From the IMG/VR virus record IMGVR_UViG_3300025913_000099, positions 1 through 26,663 of that record: a stretch of DNA of 26,663 nt; one strand, written 5' to 3'. Below are positions 11,602-19,446 of the stretch, piece by piece. This DNA is from a virus. The number at the start of each line of letters is the position of its first letter. Positions within the stretch are counted from its first letter, which is position 1. Position numbers and translations under genes: made by a program. Below the pieces are notes generated by a model that did no database searches, was not told the origin of the DNA, and saw nothing but the letters and a program-made list of their open reading frames with translations.

Positions 11602-11711
11602 TGAGGCGCGCTTTCTATCAGGGGTCAGTTCTGTTCCGCCCACGCTATCGGTGGTGTGGCGAAAGCTGGATATTCTGTGGCTGGAATGCGTGGCCGCAAC
11701 CCATTTTCTGA
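11601..11711 (+). CDS. possible Trp-rich 36-residue peptide
   Basis: The ATG at 11601 shares its A with the preceding TGA. The frame encodes MRRAFYQGSVLFRPRYRWCG and ends NAWPQPIF, with five Trp. Support is limited: GGAG lies 11 bases upstream, and the stretch 11602-11762 is otherwise empty. Two other short frames also fit (a GTG frame ending at 11737 and a 21-residue ATG frame ending in the TAG just before 11755), so this is one of several options for the gap. Confidence 0.25.
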   Translation: MRRAFYQGSVLFRPRYRWCGESWIFCGWNAWPQPIF

Positions 11712-11762
11712 GCTGGCGCATGCGCTGCTCGACCTGATGTTCTCAACCTAGAGGTACGTGCC

Positions 11763-12185
11763 ATGCCGATGCTCGGCGAAACTGGTTACACCACTGCAAC
11801 GGTCACCATCCCGCTCACGGCGGTGGCCGACACGTTCATCCCGATCCCGTACAACAACTTCATCGTGCGCCGGATCACGTTGTTCAACCCCAGCTCGACG
11901 ATGGCAACGAGTGCCGCGAGCATCGGGTTCTTCAGTGCGGCTGCGGGTAGCGGCACGATCTCGGCCACAGCCACGGCCACGGGTCTCACGGCTGCGAGGA
12001 AGTTCCTCGACCGCACTATTGCCTCCCCGGCCACGACCGACATCCTCGCTCCGGCGCAGTACACGCTGCCGAACGGCCAGACGGCCTACGGCATCTTCGC
12101 CCGCGTCACGATCATCGATGACGGCACGGTGAAGACGGTGCAGTGCGCGGTGGACGTGGAAGCTGTGGTTCCGGCGGTGATCTGA
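11763..12185 (+). CDS. hypothetical beta-rich protein, 140 aa
   Basis: The ATG at 11763 has GAGGT seven bases upstream. The protein (MPMLGETGYTTATVTIPLTA...) alternates Thr/Val/Ile strands with Ala/Ser-rich turns through its whole length, as in small virion decoration or tail-associated beta sandwiches. Residues 65-85 are Thr/Ala-rich, and the C-terminus (TVQCAVDVEAVVPAVI) is again strand-like. No family is recognised. It lies in the packaging module between the TerS candidate and TerL. Confidence 0.65.
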   Translation: MPMLGETGYTTATVTIPLTAVADTFIPIPYNNFIVRRITLFNPSSTMATSAASIGFFSAAAGSGTISATATATGLTAARKFLDRTIASPATTDILAPAQYTLPNGQTAYGIFARVTIIDDGTVKTVQCAVDVEAVVPAVI

Positions 12186-12433
12186 TGAACGACCTGCGTA
12201 TCGAGGACAACGAGCAGCAGACTCCCTACGCAGGGTTGGAAACCGCTCCGGTGGCGTATGAACCGCTGCCGGAGCTGGTTGAGATTCGCAACATCGTCCT
12301 CTGGCTCAGCAAGCAGCAGTGGCCGCAGCCCGAGGAGCTGACATGGGAAGGGCTTGTGGCTGCGTATGACAAGGCCATGAACCCCGACCCGCTGCCGGAA
12401 CTGCCGAGCCGTGCCTACCGCGTCGGCCGGTGA
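12185..12433 (+). CDS. hypothetical protein, 82 aa
   Basis: The ATG at 12185 shares its A with the upstream TGA (TGATG). The product (MNDLRIEDNEQQTPYAGLET...) is acidic and Pro-rich in the first half, then has two helices (VEIRNIVLWLSKQQWPQPEE and LTWEGLVAAYDKAMNPD). It overlaps terL by 23 bases. Its position directly before terL and its small acidic-helical build would be compatible with a packaging accessory, but there is no motif to support one. The frame upstream to 12143 is Gly-rich shadow. Confidence 0.6.
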   Translation: MNDLRIEDNEQQTPYAGLETAPVAYEPLPELVEIRNIVLWLSKQQWPQPEELTWEGLVAAYDKAMNPDPLPELPSRAYRVGR

Positions 12434-13985
12434 GCTGACGCCACAACTGGCGGCGCAAGACCTGATCCGTCGCAAGCGCGGGCGCGAAAGCCTGATCGCC
12501 TTCGCCGAGCAGATCGACATTCCCGGCAAGCCCATCGTCGGGCAGGAAGACTTCTTCGGGGTCATCGAGACGCCGTTGGTGGCCCATCACAGGCTGCTTT
12601 GCACGGCACTGCAGGAGTGCATCGAGAAGCCGGGGGGCCGCCTGATGGTTCTGATGCCGCCTGGCTCGGCCAAGTCCACCTACATGAGCGTCGTCACGCC
12701 CGTCTGGGCGATGGGCCGCACGCCCCGGTATCAGGTCATCCTGACGAGCTACGGCGATGAGCTGGCGATCAAGCACGCCAAGCGTGCCCGGCAGATCGTG
12801 CAGAGCAAGCGGTATCAGGAAATCTTCGGGATCGACCTTGCGAGCGGGCAGACGGCTGCTGACCAGTGGCGTCTGACCAACGAATCCGAGTACATGGCGA
12901 GCGGCATCCTCGCGGGCCTGACCGGCAATCGAGGCGATCTGCTGCTGATCGATGACCCGCTCCGTGGGCGTGAGGCGGCCGAGTCACAGACGCAGCGTGA
13001 CAAGACGTGGGATGCCTACCAGGACGATGCCCGTAGCCGTCTGAAGCCCGGCGGCTCGCGGGTGATGACGCTGACCCGATGGCACGAGGACGACCCCGCA
13101 GGCCGTCTTCTGCCCAAGGAATGGGCGGGCGAGTCCGGCGACATCCTGTGCTCGGACGGCCATGTCTGGCGCGTAATCTGCCTGCCCGCCATCGCTGACC
13201 GGCAGGATGACCCGATCGGGCGCAAGCTCGGAGAGGGGCTGTGGCCCGAATGGTTCGGACAAGGCCATTGGGAGGAGTTCAAGTTCCCGCCCCGCTCGTG
13301 GCTCAGCCTGTACCAGCAGAAACCCACGTCCGAGCAGGGCACGTTCTTCAAGCGCGAGTGGTTCGAGCCGCAGCGGTATGAGATGGCGCCACCGCACAAC
13401 GAACTCTCGATCTACCTCACGGGTGACTTCGCCGTGACTGAGTCGGGCGGGGACTTCACCGAGCTGGGTGTCTGGGGCGTGGATCATCAGGACAATGTCT
13501 ATGCGCTGGACTGGTGGTTCGGTCAGAACACGGCGGACGTATGGATCAGGGAGTTGCTCAACCGCGTGGAGCGGTTCAAACCGCTATGGTTCGTGGGCGA
13601 GACGGGGCCGATCCGCCGTGCCGTGGAACCGTATCTGCTCAAGGAAATGACCGACCGTCGCCTGTTCGTGGCCTGCGAATGGTTGCCTCATGGGACGGCG
13701 AACAAGGAGGCGAATGCCCGCAGCTTCCAGGCCCTCGCCAGCGTCGGCAAGGTCCGGTTCCCCAGAACCGCATGGGCCGAGCACGTCATCGACCAGCTGC
13801 TGCGTTTCCCGAGCGGACGCCATGACGATGCGGTGGATGCGTGCAGCCTGTTCGGACGCATGCTCGAAAAGACGTGGGGCGGGCCGAAGCCGGTAGACAA
13901 GAAGCCGTTGGACTGGGACCGTCTTGCGACTACAATCAGTATCGCGGACTTTGAGCCGAATGACGGATTCAGGCCCTATGCGTAG
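12411..13985 (+). CDS. terL: terminase large subunit
   Basis: A 524-residue packaging motor. The ATPase half shows a Walker A-like PPGSAKST (83-90), Walker B LLLIDD (177-182) and the coupling region MTLTRWHEDDPAGRL (219-233). The nuclease half shows a first acidic strand TGDFAVTESGGDFTELG (338-354, D339) and the distal HDDAVDA (471-477) of the RNase H-like fold. It cuts concatemeric DNA and drives it through the portal. The start is GTG 12411, inside the preceding gene; no good Shine-Dalgarno is present and the next Met is far inside, so coupling is assumed. Confidence 0.93.
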   Translation: MPTASAGELTPQLAAQDLIRRKRGRESLIAFAEQIDIPGKPIVGQEDFFGVIETPLVAHHRLLCTALQECIEKPGGRLMVLMPPGSAKSTYMSVVTPVWAMGRTPRYQVILTSYGDELAIKHAKRARQIVQSKRYQEIFGIDLASGQTAADQWRLTNESEYMASGILAGLTGNRGDLLLIDDPLRGREAAESQTQRDKTWDAYQDDARSRLKPGGSRVMTLTRWHEDDPAGRLLPKEWAGESGDILCSDGHVWRVICLPAIADRQDDPIGRKLGEGLWPEWFGQGHWEEFKFPPRSWLSLYQQKPTSEQGTFFKREWFEPQRYEMAPPHNELSIYLTGDFAVTESGGDFTELGVWGVDHQDNVYALDWWFGQNTADVWIRELLNRVERFKPLWFVGETGPIRRAVEPYLLKEMTDRRLFVACEWLPHGTANKEANARSFQALASVGKVRFPRTAWAEHVIDQLLRFPSGRHDDAVDACSLFGRMLEKTWGGPKPVDKKPLDWDRLATTISIADFEPNDGFRPYA

Positions 13986-14223
13986 CTATGCGGATCGTCT
14001 TCCCGGTGAAATTGTTGCGGTGATGAATCCGCAGCAGCGCGTGAAATACAGCCTCGACATGGCCGACAGAGCTAATGGCTTTCTGATCGCAGAAAACCGC
14101 ATGCTCGAAGACGAGCGCAACGCGCTGCGGAAGCGAGTCATGCAATACAAAGGCACGATCAAGGCGCTCAACCGCTTGGTGAAGGCGCAGGACTTGGCAT
14201 TGCGGGCACGCCCCCATGGCTAA
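13978..14223 (+). CDS. small coiled-coil protein between terL and portal, 81 aa
   Basis: The ATG at 13978 overlaps the terL stop by eight bases; an in-frame ATG at 13960 is the alternative, and neither has a strong ribosome site. The protein (MRSYADRLPGEIVAVMNPQQ, then RVKYSLDMADRANGFLIAEN...) is predicted helical with a charged coil (MLEDERNALRKRVMQYKGTI). It overlaps the portal start by eight bases. A coil of this type between terL and portal could be a portal or packaging accessory; the function is not known. Confidence 0.6.
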   Translation: MRSYADRLPGEIVAVMNPQQRVKYSLDMADRANGFLIAENRMLEDERNALRKRVMQYKGTIKALNRLVKAQDLALRARPHG

Positions 14224-16531
14224 GCGCCAGCGTTATTCCTCGTCCAAGCCATCCGCCTCTCAGGATGCGATCGACACGCGCGAGCGTTGGCTGAAGCGCC
14301 TGAAAGATGAGATGGAAGCGCACAAGGACTGGCGCGACGAGGCCATCCGCGCCGAGGCCGCGTACTACGCCGACCGCTCCACGAACGGGCAGCAGCAGAA
14401 AACCCCGATCGAGTCCTACCCGCTTTTCCCCTCCACCATCAAGGTCATTCACGGGCGCGTGTTCTCGCAGCCGCCTAAGCCTGATGTGCGAAAGAGGTAT
14501 GCCGATGACATCACCGCTCAACAAGGCATGGGACCCGACGCTGTATCGGGAGGCGCAGCAGCTACGACTGGAGGAGCACCAGCGCAGCCGGGCTTGGTGG
14601 CGCCAATGGCTCCGCCAGCAGGAGCAGGACCAAATCAGCCGCCTCCAGCGCCAGGCGGAGCGGGCGGTGCACAACCTGCTCAGCCGGTTCAAACGGTAGA
14701 CGACAACAAGATCGCGCTCTGTCTCGAGCGTGGCATCGGTTACACGATCGACACGTCGCAGTGGGACCTCAACATGCACATGTCCGTCAACGATTTCCTC
14801 GTGACGGCGTGTGGTGTGGGCAAGATCGAAATGGAGACGGAGACGGAGATGCAGCCCGTCACCAACCCGCTCACGGGCCAGCCGGTCCTGACGCACAAGG
14901 AAACGGGTGAACCCGCGCCGCTTGGCATGGACGGATCGCCGATGATCCCGCCCGAGATGGCGGATCAGTTCGAACCTGCCATGCAGCAGGTCATCGTGGA
15001 TCAGACGACGAACTATCGTCACTTCTCATGGAGCCAATACCACTGGGAGCCGCGTCAGAACTGGGCCCAGGTGGGCTGGGAGGCGTTCGACCACTGGATG
15101 ACGCGCCGTGACATCGAGGCGCGGTTCAACGTTGATCTCAAGACCGAAGGTTCCGGCAACGATTCGAGCGATGCTGGCGTGACCGTGGGCGGTAATCCGC
15201 GCAAGCCACAGAGCGCGAAGTACAAGGACCAGTTCTGCGTCCACGAAATATGGGATCGCACGGACCCGAAGAACAAGCAGCGCCTCTTCATCTGCGAGGA
15301 ATACGACGGCGTGCTGTTGCAGGAGCCGGACCCGCTCGGCCTCAAGGATTTCTTCCCGAATCCCATGCCGATGTTCCTGAACCTGCGTGGTGATGATCTC
15401 GTGCCGATGCCGGACTACACGTACTGCGAAATGCTGTTCAAGCAGTGCAACGAGTTGTCCAACCGCATCAGCATGATCATCAAGACGATCAAGGAAGTCG
15501 GCTTCTACGATGCGAGCGTGCCTGAGCTACAGAGCGCACGCGGCAATCCACCGGATGGCACGTACATCCCGATTGCCGGCCTCGCGCAGCGCATCGCGCA
15601 GGCGGGCGGTAAGGCAGATGGCACGATCAACTCCGTGCTGGCGCGCTGGGACAACCAGACTGCGGTGGCGGTGATTCAGGAGCTGCTGAACCTCGTTGAG
15701 GTGTTCAAGCAGCGTATCTACGAAATCTATGGCGTGCCGGACATCATCCGGGGCGCATCGAATCCGAACGAAACCGCGACCGCGCAGAGCATCAAAGCGC
15801 AGTGGGCGGATGTGCGGATCGGCGAGAAGGTTCGTACCGTTGCGCTCTATTGCCGCGACGTGTTCCGCATCCAGTCCGAGCTGATGGCCGAGAAGTTCCA
15901 GCCCGAGATTCTGGAGAAGATGACCGGAATACAGCTCAATGATCTCGAAATCGGCGTACTACGGAGTGACTACGGCCGTTGCTATGCGATCGATGTGGAG
16001 TCCGATAGCACGGTCATTCAGGACGAGGCGGCTGCACAAGAGCAGACGATGAACTTCGTCAATACCATGATTGCCGTGGCCGAGAAGTTGCTGCCGAGCG
16101 TGCAGAGCAACATGCTCCCAGCCGATCTTGCCAAGGAAATCCTCCTGACCACGGCAGGTGCATTCAAGAAAGGTCGCCAGCTCGAACAGACGATCAACAA
16201 CCTGCCCGGCACGAGTGCTCAGCTCGGCAAGCAGCAGACGCAGATTCAGCAGCTGCAGCAGCAGCTACAGGCTGCCGATGCGAACATGAAGGAAATGCAG
16301 AAGCAGCTGACCACGTACAACGGCCAGAAGGAAGCTCGCGCCAACGCCGAGACGGTGAGCAAGGTGCAGAAAACCGCCATCGACGGGCAGAAGACGCAGG
16401 CCGACACCGAACACACGCAGGTCCTGACCGCTGCCGAGGCGCAGAACATCCGCGAGTCCGCCATGCGGCCGGTGCCAATTCCTGACCCGCATCACAACGT
16501 GGTGCCGATGAAACCGCAGGGGGCTGCATGA
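14216..16531 (+). CDS. portal protein, podovirus type
   Basis: A 771-residue portal, the twelve-fold ring at the capsid vertex through which DNA passes. Typical pieces are the N-terminal helix with WLKRLKDEMEAHKDWRDEAI, the segment HGRVFSQPPKPDVRKR (79-94), a conserved region YRHFSWSQYHWEPRQNWAQV (about 275-294) ahead of AFDHWMTRRDIEARF, LRGDDLVPMPDY and a helix region GVPDIIRGASNPNETATAQS. The C-terminus is a long Gln-rich coil (residues about 660-730). Residues about 99-160 are a Pro/Ala/Gly-rich insertion that interrupts the usual continuity; the overlapping frame in this insertion is annotated separately. The start ATG is inside the preceding gene with a weak ribosome site. Confidence 0.9.
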   Translation: MAKRQRYSSSKPSASQDAIDTRERWLKRLKDEMEAHKDWRDEAIRAEAAYYADRSTNGQQQKTPIESYPLFPSTIKVIHGRVFSQPPKPDVRKRYADDITAQQGMGPDAVSGGAAATTGGAPAQPGLVAPMAPPAGAGPNQPPPAPGGAGGAQPAQPVQTVDDNKIALCLERGIGYTIDTSQWDLNMHMSVNDFLVTACGVGKIEMETETEMQPVTNPLTGQPVLTHKETGEPAPLGMDGSPMIPPEMADQFEPAMQQVIVDQTTNYRHFSWSQYHWEPRQNWAQVGWEAFDHWMTRRDIEARFNVDLKTEGSGNDSSDAGVTVGGNPRKPQSAKYKDQFCVHEIWDRTDPKNKQRLFICEEYDGVLLQEPDPLGLKDFFPNPMPMFLNLRGDDLVPMPDYTYCEMLFKQCNELSNRISMIIKTIKEVGFYDASVPELQSARGNPPDGTYIPIAGLAQRIAQAGGKADGTINSVLARWDNQTAVAVIQELLNLVEVFKQRIYEIYGVPDIIRGASNPNETATAQSIKAQWADVRIGEKVRTVALYCRDVFRIQSELMAEKFQPEILEKMTGIQLNDLEIGVLRSDYGRCYAIDVESDSTVIQDEAAAQEQTMNFVNTMIAVAEKLLPSVQSNMLPADLAKEILLTTAGAFKKGRQLEQTINNLPGTSAQLGKQQTQIQQLQQQLQAADANMKEMQKQLTTYNGQKEARANAETVSKVQKTAIDGQKTQADTEHTQVLTAAEAQNIRESAMRPVPIPDPHHNVVPMKPQGAA
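14505..14699 (+). CDS. possible overprinted protein inside the portal gene, 64 aa
   Basis: In the +1 frame relative to the portal, ATG 14505 has AAAGAGG (14491-14497) at a spacing of seven bases and runs 64 codons to TAG 14697-14699. The product begins MTSPLNKAWDPTLYREAQQL and ends LLSRFKR; it is an amphipathic, Trp/Arg/Gln-rich helix protein with a natural amino-acid mix. The portal frame over the same bases is low-complexity Pro/Ala/Gly, and the nested frame starts and stops almost exactly at the edges of that insertion. A chance reading of GC-rich repeats is the alternative. Confidence 0.4.
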   Translation: MTSPLNKAWDPTLYREAQQLRLEEHQRSRAWWRQWLRQQEQDQISRLQRQAERAVHNLLSRFKR

Positions 16532-16746
16532 GCAAGAAGGTTGAAACGTTCTGCGATTGCTGCGGAGTGGAAATGAAGTTACCGCTCGTGAAGGGTGGGA
16601 GTGGTCGCGCCTATTGGTGGACGGTCGAATGCCACGGCCTGCGCGGGCTGGTGAAGAATCAGGCCGTTGCTGATGACTACGATTTTTGCTCGTTTACATG
16701 CCTGCAAAAGTGGGCGTCAAAACAGGGAACGGAGATTGCCGCATGA
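16528..16746 (+). CDS. small Cys-rich, probably zinc-binding protein, 72 aa
   Basis: The ATG at 16528 overlaps the portal stop as ATGA. Cysteines at 9, 11 and 12 (FCDCCGVEM), 35, and 54 and 58 (DFCSFTCLQKW) give two metal-knuckle clusters, as in small treble-clef or zinc-ribbon phage proteins. The central segment has WWTVECHGLRGLVKN. The job is unknown; it lies in the structural operon, so a role in assembly or DNA contact is possible. Confidence 0.65.
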   Translation: MSKKVETFCDCCGVEMKLPLVKGGSGRAYWWTVECHGLRGLVKNQAVADDYDFCSFTCLQKWASKQGTEIAA

Positions 16747-16982
16747 CCCCGCTAGGCTACCTCCGCAAGGTCGAACACTTCATGGTGTTCCTGCGCGACA
16801 CGGACCTGCACAACGAGGACCATACGCAGGAACTCGATAACCACTGCGCGCAGATCGATCAGGCTTGGACCGACTTGAGCCCGGCCGATCAGCTGATGAT
16901 CTACAACATCACGAAACATATCTATCACAATGTGAAACTGGCCCCGAAAGAGCCGGACCCGAAGATTCAGCTGCTCAATTGA
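16743..16982 (+). CDS. hypothetical protein, 79 aa
   Basis: The ATG at 16743 overlaps the previous stop as ATGA with GGAG eight bases upstream. The protein (MTPLGYLRKVEHFMVFLRDT, then DLHNEDHTQELDNHCAQIDQ...) is helical and rich in acidic residues and His, and ends KLAPKEPDPKIQLLN. No family is recognised. It overlaps the GNAT start as TTGA. Confidence 0.6.
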   Translation: MTPLGYLRKVEHFMVFLRDTDLHNEDHTQELDNHCAQIDQAWTDLSPADQLMIYNITKHIYHNVKLAPKEPDPKIQLLN

Positions 16983-17608
16983 TCACTTGGGGAGAAGCGT
17001 TCCGCCCATGGATCGAGGCGGAAATCGGGACGAAACTCCCTGCAGACGCCCAGTTTCTGGCGGATGTAGCGCAGGATGGACAGATCAAATCGGTTGTCGC
17101 TTTTTCGCACTACATAGAGCATGATATTGCCGTGTCGGTTGCAGGCCGGGAAGGCTCGCGAGCGATGCTGGCGTGGTTCTACGAATACGCCTTTGTGCAA
17201 CACCGCTGCTGCCGGGTCACTGCCCGAATCAGAGCCTCGAACAAGCCGAGTCAGAAACTGGCTGAACGCTTGGGGTTCAAACGGGAAGGCGTGCTCCGTC
17301 AAGGGTACGGCGACGAGGATGCCTTGATCTATGGCCTACTCAGAGACGAATACCCATGGGCGAATCCGCCGGTAAACCGCCTGCAGCACCCGACCCCTCG
17401 ACCATCCTCGCGCTCCAGAACCAGTACAACCGCAACAACTCGGTTGGACCGTTCGGCAGCCAGTCATGGTCATCCGGTGGCCCCGGAGGCCACGAAACGC
17501 TTACCACGAACCTCTCCCCGCAGATGCAGGGCGCGATGGATCGGGCGTTTTCTGCGGCTGCGACGCCGTATCAGAAAGAGTACATCCCGCAAGGTTTGGA
17601 CCAGCTGA
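16979..17608 (+). CDS. GNAT-family acetyltransferase with abnormal C-terminal read-through, 209 aa
   Basis: The TTG at 16979 overlaps the previous stop (TTGA); no other start lies before the domain. Residues about 5-125 have the GNAT plan: an N-terminal helix (FRPWIEAEIG), strands with SVVAFSHYIEHDIAVSVAGR, the acetyl-CoA loop region around REGSRAMLAWFYEYAF, a strand HRCCRVTARIRASNKPSQKL, and the terminal ERLGFKREGVLRQGYGDEDA, LIYGLLRDEYPW. Such enzymes move an acetyl group to an amine; the substrate is unknown. Homologues normally end just after this point. Here no stop occurs and about 83 extra Arg/Ser/Pro-rich residues run out of frame over the start of the next gene. Either a stop was lost or the sequence has an error. 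Confidence 0.75.
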   Translation: MITWGEAFRPWIEAEIGTKLPADAQFLADVAQDGQIKSVVAFSHYIEHDIAVSVAGREGSRAMLAWFYEYAFVQHRCCRVTARIRASNKPSQKLAERLGFKREGVLRQGYGDEDALIYGLLRDEYPWANPPVNRLQHPTPRPSSRSRTSTTATTRLDRSAASHGHPVAPEATKRLPRTSPRRCRARWIGRFLRLRRRIRKSTSRKVWTS

Positions 17609-17955
17609 CGAGCGGCATCCTCGGCACGGTCGGAAAACGCTACGGCGTGACCGGCATGGATACGAACCTGCAGCACCAGAAGGGCCAGATGGGCTCACCG
17701 CAGCCGCCGCAGGGCTTGGGCGGTCCGATGGGCCTGATGCAGCTGCAGGGCAATCCCGGCGTCATGCAGGGCCTGATGGGCGCACTGGGTGGCGGCATGG
17801 GAATGCCGAACCTCGGCGGCATGTCGGGCGGAATCCCGCAAGGCACGCTCGGCGCCATGTCAGCGTTCGGGGGCGCGAACTCGCCGATGGGCATGCCGAA
17901 CCTGCAGACGCAGCCAAGCCCGAATCAGATGCCGCTCGGGCGCATGGGAATCTAG
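17356..17955 (+). CDS. Gly/Met/Gln-rich virion-associated protein candidate, 199 aa
   Basis: The ATG at 17356 lies inside the GNAT tail. The N-terminus (MGESAGKPPAAPDPSTILAL...) matches a common phage structural pattern: P-D-P, then Q-N-Q-Y-N-R-N, N-S-V-G-P-F-G-S-Q-S-W, then a T-L-T-T-N-L-S-P-Q segment. The second half is Gly/Met/Pro/Gln-rich low complexity (GGGMGMPNLGGMSGGIPQG) and ends GRMGI. It probably belongs to the head-proximal or ejection proteins that follow in the operon. The exact role is unknown. Confidence 0.65.
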   Translation: MGESAGKPPAAPDPSTILALQNQYNRNNSVGPFGSQSWSSGGPGGHETLTTNLSPQMQGAMDRAFSAAATPYQKEYIPQGLDQLTSGILGTVGKRYGVTGMDTNLQHQKGQMGSPQPPQGLGGPMGLMQLQGNPGVMQGLMGALGGGMGMPNLGGMSGGIPQGTLGAMSAFGGANSPMGMPNLQTQPSPNQMPLGRMGI

Positions 17956-17958
17956 GCC

Positions 17959-19446
17959 ATGCCGACCACGCCCTACCAGCAGCCGACTGGAACCAACGGC
18001 CAGTCCTCGCAAGATCGCGTCACTCAGTTGATGCAGTCCGGCTTCTCGGGCCAGATGGTCAATCCTGCGACGGGCCAGATGCAGCAGATGCAGAACGGCC
18101 AGTGGGTTGCGCCCGCAGCTCCAGCCGCCCCTCCGGCAGGCGGCGCCGCACCCGCGCCGCAGGGCGTCCCCAGCGGCACGCCACAGGGTGGCATCGGCCA
18201 GAACAACATGGGGCCGAGCAATCTTGGCGACTGGCAAAACTGGATGTTCTCGGGCGGTGTAAATCCGCAGGGTTGGGCGCAGACCGGCGGCGTCAACGCG
18301 AGCAACTGGCAGGGGCTGGGTGGCGGACCTGACCTTGGGTTCCTCTCGCAGTTCAACACGAGCGGACAGGTCACCCCGACCACCGCCGCGAGCCTGCAGG
18401 GCGCGATGCAGCCATACGTCGATTCTGCTTACCAGCAGCAGACGCGCGAGCTGGACCCGCAGTGGCAGGCCAATCAGGCGCAGTTCCAGCAGCAGATGGT
18501 CAACCAGGGGCTGGCGCCCGGCAGCGCCGCCTATCAACAGGCGTTCGACAACTTCAACCGTTCCAAGGACGACGCTTACAACCAAGCCCGTTCTACGGCG
18601 CAGCAGCAAGGGCTGGCGGCACAGGCGCAGGGGTTCGGTCAGGGGCTATCTCAGAGCCAGCTCGGCGCACAGCTCGCGCAGGCGTTGCTTGGAAGCAACA
18701 CGAGCATCGCCAACCAACAGCTCGGTGGGAACGCGAGCGTGACGAACCAGCTCCTCGGCGGCAATCAGAGCCTGATGAATGCGCTCCTCGGCGGCAACAG
18801 CGCGATTGCCCAGCAGCTGATCGGCGGACAGGCGAGTCGCGATGTGGCAAGCACGGGCGCGAACGCCTCGATGCATAACGCGGGCCTCTCCCATGACTTG
18901 GGACAGCAGCAGCTCGACAACTCGATGCTGCAGTGGCTCCTGACCGGCGGACAGGGTGTGACGCAGTACAACAACAACCTCCTGACCGGCGATCAGAACC
19001 GCAACCAGTCGTTCTTCGGCTATATGCCGGGAGGGGCTGGAACGGGCCAGATCGACGTGCAGAACCCGTACAACAACTACTACAACGGGCAGATGAACCA
19101 GTGGGGGTACAACAATCAGCAGGCCAACTCCGACAACCAGATGTGGGCGAACCTCATCGGTTCCGGCCTCGGCATGTACATGATGTGCTCGCGCGAGTTC
19201 AAGACGACCGAAGGGCCGCTGGAATCGGTGCGCGCGCTGGATGCGATCTGCGGCCTGCCGGTCGATCGCTGGCGCTACAACCACGAGCACGAGACGCACA
19301 TCGGCACGTATGCCGAGGACTTCAACAAGGCCCTTGACCTCCCGCCCAGAAAGACCATCGACCCTATCGATGCGCTGGGTGCGATCATGAGTGCGATTCA
19401 GGCGCTTTCGGCGAAGGTGGACCGGCTGGAGGCGCGCCGTGGCTGA
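17959..19446 (+). CDS. virion protein with C-terminal S74-type chaperone domain, 495 aa
   Basis: Layout: a Gln/Gly/Pro-rich N-terminal half, an Ala/Gln/Asn-rich helical part with 11-residue repeats (about 242-290), an Asn/Tyr-rich region (YNNYYNGQMNQWGYNNQQ), then a C-terminal domain from C410 (MCSREFKT) through VRALDAICGLPVDRWRYNHE, HETHIGTYAEDFNKALDLPP and TIDPIDALGAIMSAIQALSA, ending in a coil. This is the S74/intramolecular chaperone plan, which trimerises and then cleaves itself off fibre or appendage proteins. The usual nucleophile motif S-D-x-R-(L/F)-K reads C-S-R-E-F-K here, so cleavage is uncertain. GGGA lies nine bases before the start. Confidence 0.75.
   Translation: MPTTPYQQPTGTNGQSSQDRVTQLMQSGFSGQMVNPATGQMQQMQNGQWVAPAAPAAPPAGGAAPAPQGVPSGTPQGGIGQNNMGPSNLGDWQNWMFSGGVNPQGWAQTGGVNASNWQGLGGGPDLGFLSQFNTSGQVTPTTAASLQGAMQPYVDSAYQQQTRELDPQWQANQAQFQQQMVNQGLAPGSAAYQQAFDNFNRSKDDAYNQARSTAQQQGLAAQAQGFGQGLSQSQLGAQLAQALLGSNTSIANQQLGGNASVTNQLLGGNQSLMNALLGGNSAIAQQLIGGQASRDVASTGANASMHNAGLSHDLGQQQLDNSMLQWLLTGGQGVTQYNNNLLTGDQNRNQSFFGYMPGGAGTGQIDVQNPYNNYYNGQMNQWGYNNQQANSDNQMWANLIGSGLGMYMMCSREFKTTEGPLESVRALDAICGLPVDRWRYNHEHETHIGTYAEDFNKALDLPPRKTIDPIDALGAIMSAIQALSAKVDRLEARRG
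18682..18813 (+). repeat. four 33-bp coding repeats (11 residues each)
   Basis: Four tandem units follow the pattern (A/Q)-x-L-(L/G)-G-(G/S)-N-x-S-(I/V/L)-x-N: ALLGSNTSIAN, QQLGGNASVTN, QLLGGNQSLMN, ALLGGNSAIAQ, with a decayed fifth copy QLIGGQASRDV to about 18846. An 11-residue period suits a right-handed coiled coil or a short beta-helix in the virion protein. DNA identity between units is partial, so the repeats are old and kept at the protein level. Confidence 0.8.

Noticed and set aside
10894-11721. 275-codon minus-strand frame opposite the Gly/Met-rich gene
   Set aside because: His/Arg/Leu-rich antisense shadow of a low-complexity gene; no ribosome site.
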